Shown here: piece after piece, positions 52,701-60,316 of the stretch
Layout: every line of letters begins with the position of its first letter
How positions within the stretch are numbered: position 1 is the stretch's first letter
Source: Streptomyces sp. NBC_00708
Lineage (GTDB): Bacteria > Actinomycetota > Actinomycetes > Streptomycetales > Streptomycetaceae
Assembly (NCBI GenBank): GCA_036226585.1
Contig: CP108997.1
Span: 2,418,001 to 2,482,000 of the forward strand
Direction: 5' to 3'
DNA length: 64,000 nucleotides
Made by a program: the position numbers and the translations under genes
The notes under the pieces: model-generated
The model's input: only the letters and a program-made list of their open reading frames with translations
What the model was told of the DNA's origin: nothing
Database searches by the model: none

Positions 52701-52745
52701 GTTATACACGATGACCCGACGCCGTCAACGTACATTGACGGCGTC
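52701..52745 (-). promoter_or_regulatory. Promoter and 28-bp palindromic operator for the DUF6412-yidC operon
   Basis: On the minus strand -35 TTGACG (52723-52728), 16 bp, -10 TATAAC (52701-52706). The -35 is half of a perfect inverted repeat, GACGCCGTCAA (52718-52728) and TTGACGGCGTC (52735-52745), with a 6-base spacer. A repressor bound here would exclude RNA polymerase. Confidence 0.8.
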
Positions 52746-52767
52746 TCCACACGCCCACGCGCGCGGC

Positions 52768-54258
52768 TCAGCCCGCCCCCACCGGCGCCTCCAGCTCGTC
52801 CCGGGCCAGCACCTCGTCGTCCGGCCGTTCGTCGCGCTCGCGCGGACCGGCGTACGTCACCGCGAGCGCGACGGCCAGGTTGGCGGCGAGGGCGACGATG
52901 CCCGCGTTCACGCCCCACACCGGGTCGTTCTCCGTGAACACGAACCCGCACACCACCCCGACCCCGACGACGAGCCCGGACACCGCCCCGAGCAGCGTCA
53001 GCCGCCGCCACATCAGCCCCAGCAGCACCATGGGAAGCAGCTGCGCCATGCCCTCGTACGAGATGAGCGAGAGGCGTACGAGGGTGTTGGGCGCGGTGTA
53101 CGTGAGCAGGAGCGCCAGGCCGCCCGCGACCACGACGACCAGTTGGGCCGCGCCCTTCTGCCGCCGTTCCCAGCGCGGCACGAGCGAGAGCACGCTGCGG
53201 CCCCACATCGTGCCGATGACCAGCATGAACACAGCCATGGGCACGATCGAGGAGAGCGCGGCGGCAACCCCGATGATCCCGACCGACCAGGCGGGCAGCG
53301 AGTCGACGACGAGCTTGAAGAGGGCGAGGTTGGACTCGGCGCCGACGAGCCCCGGCACCACGAACAGGGCTGCCATGCCGAGCAGCATCGGGACGAAGAG
53401 CAGGACGTTGTAGGCCGGGAGCCACATCGCGTTGCGGCGGAGCACGTCGGCGTTCTTGGCGCCGAGGTAGCCGGCGACGGTGGTTGGGAAGATCACGACG
53501 GTGAGCGAGTTGAGGAACGAGGTGGTGATGAACCACGCCTGCCCGAGCCCGCTGTCCCCGTGGCCGGGAAAGGTCAGCCACTCGCTCTTCTCGGTGACGA
53601 GCCGGTCGAGGAAGGGCCCGTAGCCGTCGAAGTAGTGCACGGGCACGTAGATGGCCAGGAAGCCGAGCGTGACGATGACCAGCAGGTCCTTCAGCACGGA
53701 CACCCAGGCGCTGCCGCGCAGCCCGCTGACGACGACGAAGCCGGTGGTGACGGCGAAGGCGATGAAGTACGCCCAGTTCAGGCTGATGGTCCCGTAGGAG
53801 ATCGTCGAGACGACGACGCCCATGCCGGTGATCTGGAGCTGGATGTAGGGGAGCAGGAACACGGTCGCGAGGACGGCGACGAGCGCGCCGAGCCAGGGCC
53901 GCCCGAAGCGGTGCGCCACCATGTCGGTGATCCCGACGAGACCGTGCTTGCGCGCGTACGCCCAGAGCATCGGGCCGACGACATAGCCGACGGCGTACCC
54001 GCAGGACATGTACGCGACGACGTACAGGACGGGCGCCCCGTAGTTGTAGCCCCAGCCGGCGGCGCCGAGGTAGCTGAAGCTGGTGTAGCCCTCCCCGGCC
54101 ATCAGCACCCAGATGAAGACGGTCCCCAGGCTCCGCCCGCCCACCGACCACTCGGCGAGCCCGCCGCCGCCCCGCCTGCCGCGTACGGCGAGCAGCCCGA
54201 GCGCGACGGTGGCGACCATGAAGACCCCGAAGACGGAGGTCGCGACGGCGGCGTTCAC
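52768..54258 (-). CDS. Sodium:solute symporter (SSS) family transporter
   Basis: 496 residues, about 13 membrane spans. SSS features include the early GGRSLGTVFIWVLMAGEGYTS (unwound TM1), ITGMGVVVSTISYGT and GLRGSAWVSVLKDLLVIV. Substrate is probably an organic acid or similar solute coupled to sodium. The start is GTG 54256-54258, overlapping the DUF3311 stop as GTGA. The pair DUF3311 + SSS is a recurring two-component arrangement like the YhdT-PanF type. Confidence 0.9.
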   Translation of the reverse strand: MNAAVATSVFGVFMVATVALGLLAVRGRRGGGGLAEWSVGGRSLGTVFIWVLMAGEGYTSFSYLGAAGWGYNYGAPVLYVVAYMSCGYAVGYVVGPMLWAYARKHGLVGITDMVAHRFGRPWLGALVAVLATVFLLPYIQLQITGMGVVVSTISYGTISLNWAYFIAFAVTTGFVVVSGLRGSAWVSVLKDLLVIVTLGFLAIYVPVHYFDGYGPFLDRLVTEKSEWLTFPGHGDSGLGQAWFITTSFLNSLTVVIFPTTVAGYLGAKNADVLRRNAMWLPAYNVLLFVPMLLGMAALFVVPGLVGAESNLALFKLVVDSLPAWSVGIIGVAAALSSIVPMAVFMLVIGTMWGRSVLSLVPRWERRQKGAAQLVVVVAGGLALLLTYTAPNTLVRLSLISYEGMAQLLPMVLLGLMWRRLTLLGAVSGLVVGVGVVCGFVFTENDPVWGVNAGIVALAANLAVALAVTYAGPRERDERPDDEVLARDELEAPVGAG

Positions 54259-54443
54259 CGGCGGTCACCCCGCCGGGTCAGCCATACGGCGACGGGGGTC
54301 AGCAGGGTCGCGCCGAGCAGCCAGAAGAAGAGGAACGGCAGCCCGAGAACGACAGGTCTGACCCGGTTCACGAACGGCAGCGCCCCCAGGTAGAGGACGT
54401 AGGGGACCAGCAACCACAGCAACTGCGGACGTCGTCTGAGCAC
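54255..54443 (-). CDS. DUF3311 small membrane protein, partner of the symporter
   Basis: 62 residues with two hydrophobic helices (LLWLLVPYVLYLGAL and GLPFLFFWLLGATLLTPVAVWL) and basic ends. DUF3311 proteins are usually encoded just upstream of SSS symporters. GTG 54441-54443 has no ribosome site, and TAACGT lies nine bases upstream, suggesting a leaderless mRNA. The stop overlaps the symporter start by 4 bp. Confidence 0.82.
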   Translation of the reverse strand: MLRRRPQLLWLLVPYVLYLGALPFVNRVRPVVLGLPFLFFWLLGATLLTPVAVWLTRRGDRR

Positions 54444-54542
54444 GAGGAGACACGTTAGAGGGTCGGCGGGGGTCTGTTGCGGTCGGTCGTCCGCGCCCCG
54501 GGCCGGCTGCGTCACCACGCACGGGGCGATGGCCGTCCATGC

Positions 54543-54715
54543 CCTCGGGCGCGCGGTCGTCGACACCCCCCGGCCGACGGTCACCCATCCCCTCGGGCGC
54601 GCGGTCGTCGACACCCCCCGGCCGACGGTCACCCATCCCCTCGGGCGCGCGGTCGTCGACACCCCCCGGCCGACGGTCACCCATCCCCTCGGGCCGACGG
54701 TCGTCAACACCCCCG
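54543..54715. repeat. 48-bp tandem minisatellite (3.6 copies)
   Basis: Units start at 54543, 54591 and 54639 (48 bp each, nearly identical) with a diverged partial copy from 54687. The unit begins CCTCGGGCGCGCGGTCGTCG. It lies in the 348-bp gap between DUF3311 and the SEC-C gene. Because 48 is a multiple of three, all frames stay open across it, producing artificial reading frames. Confidence 0.9.
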
Positions 54716-54791
54716 GGCAGCGACCGGGCTCACGCCGCGGGCCCACGGAGCAGCCTCCGCCGCACCCCCGCACAGCAGTACGGTGTGATTC

Positions 54792-55799
54792 ATGCGCCCC
54801 GACACCCCTGCCGACCACATCACCGAAGCCGAGCGTCTGCTCCGCACCGCGGCGCAGTACCCCGAGGACCACGAACCGCTGCTCCTCCAGGCCGCGGCCC
54901 ACCTGGAACTCGCCGGTGACCGCGCCCGTGCCACGACGCTCTACGACGAACTGCTCAACGCCCCCGGCACCGAGCACCCGCACCTGGTGAAGGCCCTCAG
55001 CGCCGCGAACCTCTGGGAGTACGGCCACGAGGCGGAGGCCCGCGCGCTGATCGACGGCGTCCGCGTGGCTGCCCCGCAGGAGGCGGCGCCGTGGGAGATC
55101 GCGGCCGAGACGCTGGAGGCCCACGACGAGCTGGAGGCGGCCCACGACCTCTTCTCCACGGCCCTGCACCTGCTGATCGCCCCGGGCGAGGAGGTCCCGT
55201 ACGCGACCCAGTCGCTGCTGACCGGACGCCACCGGGTGCGCCGGCTGAGGGGCGTCCCGCACGACGCCTGGGACGAGCTGGCGGACACCCTGCACACGGC
55301 GGCGGTCCCGCTGGACGAACTCCACGACCCGAAGCGCCTGTGGTCGCTGGGCTCGTCGGACCCGGGCGAGCTGCGCGCCGAGATCACCCGGCTGCGCGCC
55401 GAACTGGGCACGTACCGCACGGCGTTGTCGCGCCCGTTCCCGGTGGCGGTGCTGCACTGGCCGGCGGACGAACTGCGCGAACTGCTCACCGCCTACCCGA
55501 GCCTGGGCAGCGAGTACGCCTCGCACCCGGACCACCTGGCCCGCCTGGAGACGGCCCTGCGCGACCTCCAGGCGGCGGGCACCCCGAACCTCGGCATCGT
55601 CCGGGGCACGGTCCCCTCCTACGAGGCCTTCGCCGCCTCGGAAGCCGCCTCCCCGGCGGACCCGGACCTGCTCCCCCAGTACGCCACGACCCTGGCCGCC
55701 CGCGGGCGCGCGGTGCCGTGGCCCCCGGCGAAGAGCGGGGAGTGCTGGTGCGGGTCGGGGGATTCGTACCGGGAGTGCCATGGGGGGCGGGTGGAGTAG
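54792..55799 (+). CDS. Helical-repeat protein with C-terminal SEC-C zinc motif
   Basis: 335 residues. Residues ~10-170 are TPR-like helical pairs (LLLQAAAHLELAGDRARATTLYDEL), followed by a helical region and a proline-rich end with a SEC-C metal site CWCGSGDSYRECHG (residues ~319-332). SEC-C motifs bind zinc and mediate protein contacts, as in SecA. The molecular role is unknown. TACGGT lies 8 bases before the ATG, consistent with a leaderless transcript, and no Shine-Dalgarno is seen. Confidence 0.85.
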   Translation: MRPDTPADHITEAERLLRTAAQYPEDHEPLLLQAAAHLELAGDRARATTLYDELLNAPGTEHPHLVKALSAANLWEYGHEAEARALIDGVRVAAPQEAAPWEIAAETLEAHDELEAAHDLFSTALHLLIAPGEEVPYATQSLLTGRHRVRRLRGVPHDAWDELADTLHTAAVPLDELHDPKRLWSLGSSDPGELRAEITRLRAELGTYRTALSRPFPVAVLHWPADELRELLTAYPSLGSEYASHPDHLARLETALRDLQAAGTPNLGIVRGTVPSYEAFAASEAASPADPDLLPQYATTLAARGRAVPWPPAKSGECWCGSGDSYRECHGGRVE

Positions 55800-55856
55800 G
55801 GGCGGCCGGGGCGCCCGGTGACGGGGCGGGCGGCTGATTCGGCCGGCCCGTCCGGC

Positions 55857-55907
55857 GGGCGCGGGCGGCGGGCGGCGGGCGCGGGCGGCGGGCGGCGGGC
55901 GCGGGCA
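55857..55907. repeat. 20-bp G/C-only tandem repeat
   Basis: About 2.5 copies of a 20-bp unit made of GCGGGC and GGCGGGC blocks between the SEC-C and GNAT genes. Flanking GGCCGGCCCGTCCGG / CCCGTCCGGCCG sequences could fold around it. Confidence 0.7.
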
Positions 55908-55927
55908 GCCCGTCCGGCCGCCCGGAA

Positions 55928-55961
55928 TACGGAGGCGGGCGGCCGAACGCCTCCGTACGCT
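55928..55961 (+). promoter_or_regulatory. Leaderless promoter with inverted repeat for the GNAT gene
   Basis: TACGCT (55956-55961) is a -10 located seven bases before the ATG. Overlapping it are perfect 10-bp inverted arms TACGGAGGCG (55928-55937) and CGCCTCCGTA (55948-55957), a candidate operator. Confidence 0.55.
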
Positions 55962-55968
55962 GCGCCCC

Positions 55969-56499
55969 ATGCCCGAACTCCAGCGCCTGCGCCCCGACCA
56001 CGCCCCCGCCGTCCTCGCGTTCGAGCACGCCAACCGCGCCTTCTTCGCGGCGTCGGTCCCGGACCGGGGCGACGACTTCTTCGCGAACTACCCGGCCCGC
56101 CACGCGGCCCTGCTGGCCGAACAGGAGGCGGGCGTCTGCCACTTCCACGTCCTGGTGGAGTCGGGCGAGATCCTGGGCCGCTTCAACCTGATGGACGCCA
56201 CCGCCGGCACCGCCGAACTCGGCTTCCGCCTCGCAGAGACCGCCACGGGCCGCGGCCTGGCAACGACCGCGGTGCACCGGCTCTTCGACCTGTGCGCCGA
56301 GAGCTACGGCCTGACGACGCTCACGGCGAGGGCGGCACTGACGAACACGGGGTCGCGAGCGGTACTGACCCGGACGGGGTTCCTGGAGACGGGCGAGCAG
56401 GTGGAACTGAACGGCAAGCGAGGCCTGGCGTACGTACGGGAGCTGGGGGCGGCGGTCGCGTCCGGCCCCGGTGTGCGGGACGGACGCCTTCCCTCCTGA
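55969..56499 (+). CDS. GNAT-family N-acetyltransferase (RimJ-like)
   Basis: 176 residues. GNAT core: RFNLMDATAGTAELGFRLAETATGRGLATTAV (the R-G-x-G-x-A loop appears as GRGLAT) and ARAALTNTGSRAVLTRTGF, the end of motif B typical of RimJ/RimL-type protein or ribosomal acetyltransferases. It uses acetyl-CoA; the substrate is unknown. The C-terminal ~20 residues are unrelated low complexity. Leaderless start at ATG 55969. Confidence 0.88.
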   Translation: MPELQRLRPDHAPAVLAFEHANRAFFAASVPDRGDDFFANYPARHAALLAEQEAGVCHFHVLVESGEILGRFNLMDATAGTAELGFRLAETATGRGLATTAVHRLFDLCAESYGLTTLTARAALTNTGSRAVLTRTGFLETGEQVELNGKRGLAYVRELGAAVASGPGVRDGRLPS

Positions 56500-56690
56500 A
56501 CCGAAGAGCCCGCAGTCGTAGCTGCCGCACAGAAGCCGGGGGGGGGCGACCTCCCACTCAGCGACGCGATCACCGGGGAAGGCCGTCTTCAAGCCCGGTG
56601 GAACCCGGGGCGCCTTCGCACGATCGATGCGAGCAGGAGCGATTTCGTCGTGATCGACCGCGAAGAGGATCGGACGTAGGAGACTAGGCC

Positions 56691-57146
56691 GTGATGAGTA
56701 CCGCCAGACCTTCCTCCCCCGCCGTGTCCGCCCGGATGAGTCGCCAGGCCAGCCGCGACACCGCGCCCGAGGTGGCGGTCCGGAAGCTGTTGCACGCGTC
56801 CGGTTACCGATACCGCCTCAACGAGCGGGTGCCGCACATGTCCCGGCGGACGATCGACATCGCCTTCACCCGGGCCAAGGTGGCCGTGTTCCTGGACGGA
56901 TGCTTCTGGCACGGCTGCCCCGAGCACGCGACGCAACCGAAGTCGAACGCCGAGTGGTGGCGGCAGAAGCTCGATCGCAACATGGCGCGGGACGCGGAGA
57001 CGACGGCGCACCTGGTGGCCGAGGGGTGGACGGTCCTGCGCTTCTGGGAGCACCAGGCTCCGGTCCAGGTCGCGGAGAAGGTGGCGGAAGTCGTCGATCA
57101 GGAGAAGTCCGCGAAGCGGACAGGGCGGGGATGCGGGGATCAGTGA
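56691..57146 (+). CDS. vsr: Vsr-family (very short patch repair-like) endonuclease
   Basis: 151 residues with the Vsr fold: MSRQASRDTAPEVAVRKLL, the catalytic acid in TIDIAF, then FLDGCFWHGCPEH, KSNAEWWRQKLDRN and GWTVLRFWEHQ. Vsr nicks T:G mismatches that arise from deamination of 5-methylcytosine, and relatives in restriction systems may act as nucleases. GTG 56691 or ATG 56694; AGGAG at 56678-56682. It is coupled (GTGA overlap) to a methyltransferase homologue, consistent with a mismatch-repair or restriction role. No other nuclease is seen in the cluster. Confidence 0.92.
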   Translation: MMSTARPSSPAVSARMSRQASRDTAPEVAVRKLLHASGYRYRLNERVPHMSRRTIDIAFTRAKVAVFLDGCFWHGCPEHATQPKSNAEWWRQKLDRNMARDAETTAHLVAEGWTVLRFWEHQAPVQVAEKVAEVVDQEKSAKRTGRGCGDQ

Positions 57147-58099
57147 GCGAGTTGCGGTTCGTGGACGTGTGCGCGGGGGCCGGCGGGTTGGCCCTCGGGC
57201 TGGAGCAGGCCGGGTTCGATCCGGTGCTGCTGTTGGACAGGAAGGCGGTGGCCTGCGAGACGCTGGGTCTGAACCGGCCGCACTGGAAGGTCCTGGAGAT
57301 GGACCTGCTGGACTTCGTCCCGGACGAGCACCCGCAGACGTACGACGTCGACCTCCTGTCGGCCGGCCTTCCTCGCGTGAAGTCGAGCGCCACGGCGGCC
57401 AGGGCGGAGACGGACGAGGAGGAGCGGCTGCTCAGGGCGGCGGTCCTCCTCGCCCATTCGATCCAGCCGCGTGCCGTGATCCTGGAGAACGTGCCGGGGC
57501 TGGTCGGCGCGGGTGCCTTCGAGCCCCTGCGCGGGTTCATCCGGGAGGAGCTGGAGCACCTCGGGTATCGGCTCCACTGGTTCGTCCTGAACGCGGCGGA
57601 CTACGGGGTGCCGCAGGACCGGAAGCAAGGGGTGCTCGTCGCTCTCAAGGAACCGTACGGCGATCGCTTTCGTCCACCGACGCCCACGGTGAAGGAGCAT
57701 GTGCCGGTGGGTGTGGCGCTTCGGGCGTCCATGGCCTCCCGTGGATGGAGCGGGGCGGATGCCTGGGCGGCTCGGGCCGTCTCCGTGGCGCCGACATTGG
57801 TCGGCGGTTCCGACAACCGCGGGGGTGCCGATCTGGGCCCGACGGGCACGAAGGCCGCCTGGGCGCGGATGGGCGTCAACGGCGGGGCGCTGGCGGACGA
57901 AGTTCCCGGTCCGGAGACGGCCGACGCCCCGGGGCTGATCAAGCTCACGGCCGCACAGGCGGCGCTGCTGCAGGGCTTCCCCACGGAGTGGCGCTTCGCG
58001 GGCCGGAAGACTGCTCGGTACCGGCAGATCGGGCATGCATCGCCACCGGCGGTGGGGGAAGCACTGGGGCTCGCGGTCGCGGAGGCGTTGCGTGGTTGA
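57143..58099 (+). CDS. C5-cytosine methyltransferase homologue lacking the catalytic cysteine
   Basis: About 318 residues. Motif I FVDVCAGAGGLALGLEQAG, motif VI ILENVPGL, motif VIII QDRKQGVLVAL and motif X RQIGHASPPAVGEALG are preserved, so SAM binding is likely. Motif IV, usually GGPPCQxFS, reads SAGLPRVKSS: the proline-cysteine pair is replaced and no nearby Cys exists. It should not catalyse methyl transfer in the normal way. The GTG at 57143 overlaps the vsr stop as GTGA; ATG 57131 is an alternative. It could be a DNA-recognition or regulatory subunit of the intact enzyme encoded next. Confidence 0.82.
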   Translation: MSELRFVDVCAGAGGLALGLEQAGFDPVLLLDRKAVACETLGLNRPHWKVLEMDLLDFVPDEHPQTYDVDLLSAGLPRVKSSATAARAETDEEERLLRAAVLLAHSIQPRAVILENVPGLVGAGAFEPLRGFIREELEHLGYRLHWFVLNAADYGVPQDRKQGVLVALKEPYGDRFRPPTPTVKEHVPVGVALRASMASRGWSGADAWAARAVSVAPTLVGGSDNRGGADLGPTGTKAAWARMGVNGGALADEVPGPETADAPGLIKLTAAQAALLQGFPTEWRFAGRKTARYRQIGHASPPAVGEALGLAVAEALRG

Positions 58100-58149
58100 G
58101 CACGCGTGGCTGTCCACGCACGAAGGTTAGTTGATCTTGAACGGCCGGC

Positions 58150-58155
58150 TACACT
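58150..58155 (+). promoter_or_regulatory. -10 element of leaderless methyltransferase transcript
   Basis: TACACT lies eight bases before the ATG at 58164, and no ribosome site is present, so translation probably starts on a leaderless mRNA. A TTAGTT about 17 bp further upstream may serve as -35. Confidence 0.6.
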
Positions 58156-58163
58156 TCAATCCC

Positions 58164-59402
58164 ATGACCCATGCACCTCGCCCACCCTTCCAACCTGCGG
58201 GTTTCCGCATCGTGGACTTGTTTGCCGGCCCCGGTGGCCTGGACATCGCCGCCACGATCATGGGAGTGGAGAGCATCGGGGTCGAGTGGGACGAGCCGAC
58301 GCGTGCCACGCGCGAGGCAGCCCTCCTGCGGACCACCGAGGTGAGGGACGTCGCCGCCGTGGGTCCGTGCGACCCGGAGGTGAAGGACGCGAATGTCCTC
58401 ACCGGCGGACCGCCCTGCCAGTCGTTCTCCGTGGCAGGCAACCGGGAGGGCCACAAGGCTCTGGAGGACGTGAAGCGGCTGGCCGGCTGCTTGGTCTCCG
58501 CGAGGGACCGCAAGTCCTTCGACTCCATTTGGGAAGAAGTCAAGCGCGAGACCGACTCCATGTCCGACGAACGCACGGGGTTCGTGCTCCAGCCCTTGCG
58601 CTGGATCATGGAGGCGAAGCTCAAGCGCAAGAGGCCCTACGACGTCGTGGTGCTGGAACAGGTCCCCACCGTGCTGCCGGTGTGGAAGCACTATGCCGAG
58701 CTGCTCAACGGCATCGGCTACGCGGCCAAGGCCCATGTCCTGCACGCCGAGGCATTCGGCGTCCCCCAGACGCGCAGGCGTGCCGTGCTGATCGCCCAGT
58801 GGGATCCGAAGAACACGAGGAGGGATGTGTACTTCCCCGAAGCGACCCACCAGCAGTACCGCAAGGGGGTCGAGCGCCTGCTGCCCACGACGCACGAGAC
58901 CCCGGCCGGCGATCCGCAGGACGGTGCCCTGTTCGCGCCGCCGAAGAACACCAAGGAGCCGTGGGTGTCGGTCGGCGACGCTCTCGCCGCCACCCGTCCC
59001 CGCGACTTCGTCCTGGTCTCCAACTACGGCTCCGGCGGCGACCCGAAGAACCGGGGCCGTCGCACCTCCGAGGAGCCGGCCGCAACGATCACCGGCAAGT
59101 TCCGTCGCAACCGGCTGTTCCTCCTGAAGGAGAACGATTCGGGCGAGAAGGAGGTCGGCGAGGAGCTGGACCGTCTCTCGCTCGAAGAGGGCGGGCTCCT
59201 CCAGTCGTTCCCGGCGCGCTACCCGTGGCGGTCCACCGATGTGGCCCAACAGATCGGAAACGCCATCCCGCCTCGTCTTTCCCTGCACATCCTGAGCGCC
59301 GCACTGCTGCGTGGGCAGCCGGAGGGCGATTGGTTCACCCGGCTCGCGGAGTGGAAGCCGCCGGTTCGCTCCACGGAGGTGGAGAGTTCCGAAGGGCCCT
59401 GA
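58164..59402 (+). CDS. DNA (cytosine-5) methyltransferase
   Basis: 412 residues with all key motifs: I FRIVDLFAGPGGLDIAA, IV LTGGPPCQSFSVAGNREG (catalytic Cys), VI VVLEQVPTVLP (EQV instead of the common ENV), VIII QTRRRAVLIAQ, a target-recognition region (~210-310), X QQIGNAIPPRLS. It transfers a methyl group from SAM to cytosine C5 at an unknown site, presumably to protect host DNA. ATG 58164 is used since TACACT lies just upstream. It follows the inactive homologue by 64 bp and ends in a shared hairpin with the convergent defence trio. Confidence 0.93.
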   Translation: MTHAPRPPFQPAGFRIVDLFAGPGGLDIAATIMGVESIGVEWDEPTRATREAALLRTTEVRDVAAVGPCDPEVKDANVLTGGPPCQSFSVAGNREGHKALEDVKRLAGCLVSARDRKSFDSIWEEVKRETDSMSDERTGFVLQPLRWIMEAKLKRKRPYDVVVLEQVPTVLPVWKHYAELLNGIGYAAKAHVLHAEAFGVPQTRRRAVLIAQWDPKNTRRDVYFPEATHQQYRKGVERLLPTTHETPAGDPQDGALFAPPKNTKEPWVSVGDALAATRPRDFVLVSNYGSGGDPKNRGRRTSEEPAATITGKFRRNRLFLLKENDSGEKEVGEELDRLSLEEGGLLQSFPARYPWRSTDVAQQIGNAIPPRLSLHILSAALLRGQPEGDWFTRLAEWKPPVRSTEVESSEGP

Positions 59403-59423
59403 CGCGGGCCTTCGGAACTCTCC
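59381..59423. terminator. Bidirectional terminator between the methyltransferase and DUF6339-like genes
   Basis: Perfect 15-bp arms GGAGAGTTCCGAAGG (59381-59395) and complement (59409-59423); the methyltransferase stop lies in the loop, and the minus-strand gene ends 2 bp beyond. Confidence 0.9.
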
Positions 59424-59425
59424 GG

Positions 59426-60316
59426 TCACTCCGCCGCGTCGTCCTCGGTCTTCTTTCCGCGCACGAGGGCTTCGGCGAAGAGTTCCGCGAAGTGCTCGGT
59501 GAGAGTGGCCACCGATTCCTCCGGCGCCCTCTCCTCGTCGGGCCCTTCCGGGAGTGCCCTTCGTGGCACCGCCGGTGCCCACTCCGCGTTCTCGATCCAC
59601 TGGGCCAACGACCGGCCGTCGCGTTCGACGTCGGGGGCCGTGACGTCGTACATGATCGTGGCTGCGGACGCGTTGACCGCCTTGACCAGGGCGTTGACTT
59701 CCCGGCCCGTACGTACAGTCCCTCGGACCATCAGGTCGACCAAGGCCTGCGCGGTCGGTCGGTGGTCGATCACGGAGAGACGCAGGGCGGTATTGAGCAT
59801 CTCCTGTTGGCCACATGCCGTCACTACCGGGCCGTAGTCGGAACCGTTCCGGTACAACTCCGCCGCCCACCACAGTCGGGCGAACGCCTGCGAGTCGGCG
59901 GGACCGCGAAAGCGCTTGGCCGTGACCTTCGGCGCCTCGCCCTTGCCGGGCTCCGTCGTATGCCTCCACACGACGTAGTCGGGCGCGACCCCCAGCGCCA
60001 GGTAGTTCCACAGCCTGCGGTCGGCCGCCTCCCGACGAGTGAGCCGCAGGGTCGCATGGAGCCGAGGAGCCAACCAGGCGTCGGCGGCGGTGACCTTCTC
60101 GTCGCGGAACGCGTGCTTGGCGTCGTCGACAAGATCGCGGACCGGCTGCAGCGCCCCCCTGGCCTCCTCCCCCGGCAGAGGTTCCGTGACCTTGTTGAGC
60201 GCTATGGCCGGGACGTTCTCCTTGCCGCTGAGCAGACCGTCGGTGATATAGCGGGCGGCGTCGAGGTCCGAGAGGAACGCCAGCCGCTCGGGCAGGAAAC
60301 TGGGCTTGTCGGTCAC
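59426..60316 (-). CDS. DUF6339-like protein of a methyltransferase/GHKL-ATPase defence cluster
   Basis: 296 residues, mostly alpha-helical, soluble, no enzyme motif I can identify. Visible segments are DLDAARYITDGLLSGKEN, WLAPRLHATLRLTRREAAD, LWNYLALGVAPDYVVWR and FARLWWAAELYRNGSDYG. From memory this resembles DUF6339 proteins that co-occur with C5-methyltransferases, Vsr and MutL-like ATPases. The GTG at 60316 overlaps the upstream stop as GTGA. Acidic C-terminus. It is the last gene of the minus-strand trio. Confidence 0.7.
   Translation of the reverse strand: MTDKPSFLPERLAFLSDLDAARYITDGLLSGKENVPAIALNKVTEPLPGEEARGALQPVRDLVDDAKHAFRDEKVTAADAWLAPRLHATLRLTRREAADRRLWNYLALGVAPDYVVWRHTTEPGKGEAPKVTAKRFRGPADSQAFARLWWAAELYRNGSDYGPVVTACGQQEMLNTALRLSVIDHRPTAQALVDLMVRGTVRTGREVNALVKAVNASAATIMYDVTAPDVERDGRSLAQWIENAEWAPAVPRRALPEGPDEERAPEESVATLTEHFAELFAEALVRGKKTEDDAAE

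Noticed and set aside
54543..54715. CRISPR array
   Set aside because: Units are contiguous 48-bp tandem copies without spacers, and no cas genes are near; the Cas4-like nuclease at 22 kb is in a helicase operon.
56500..56592. Short minus-strand frame beginning MKTAFPGDRVAEWEV
   Set aside because: It runs on antisense into the GNAT gene with no ribosome site or recognised family.
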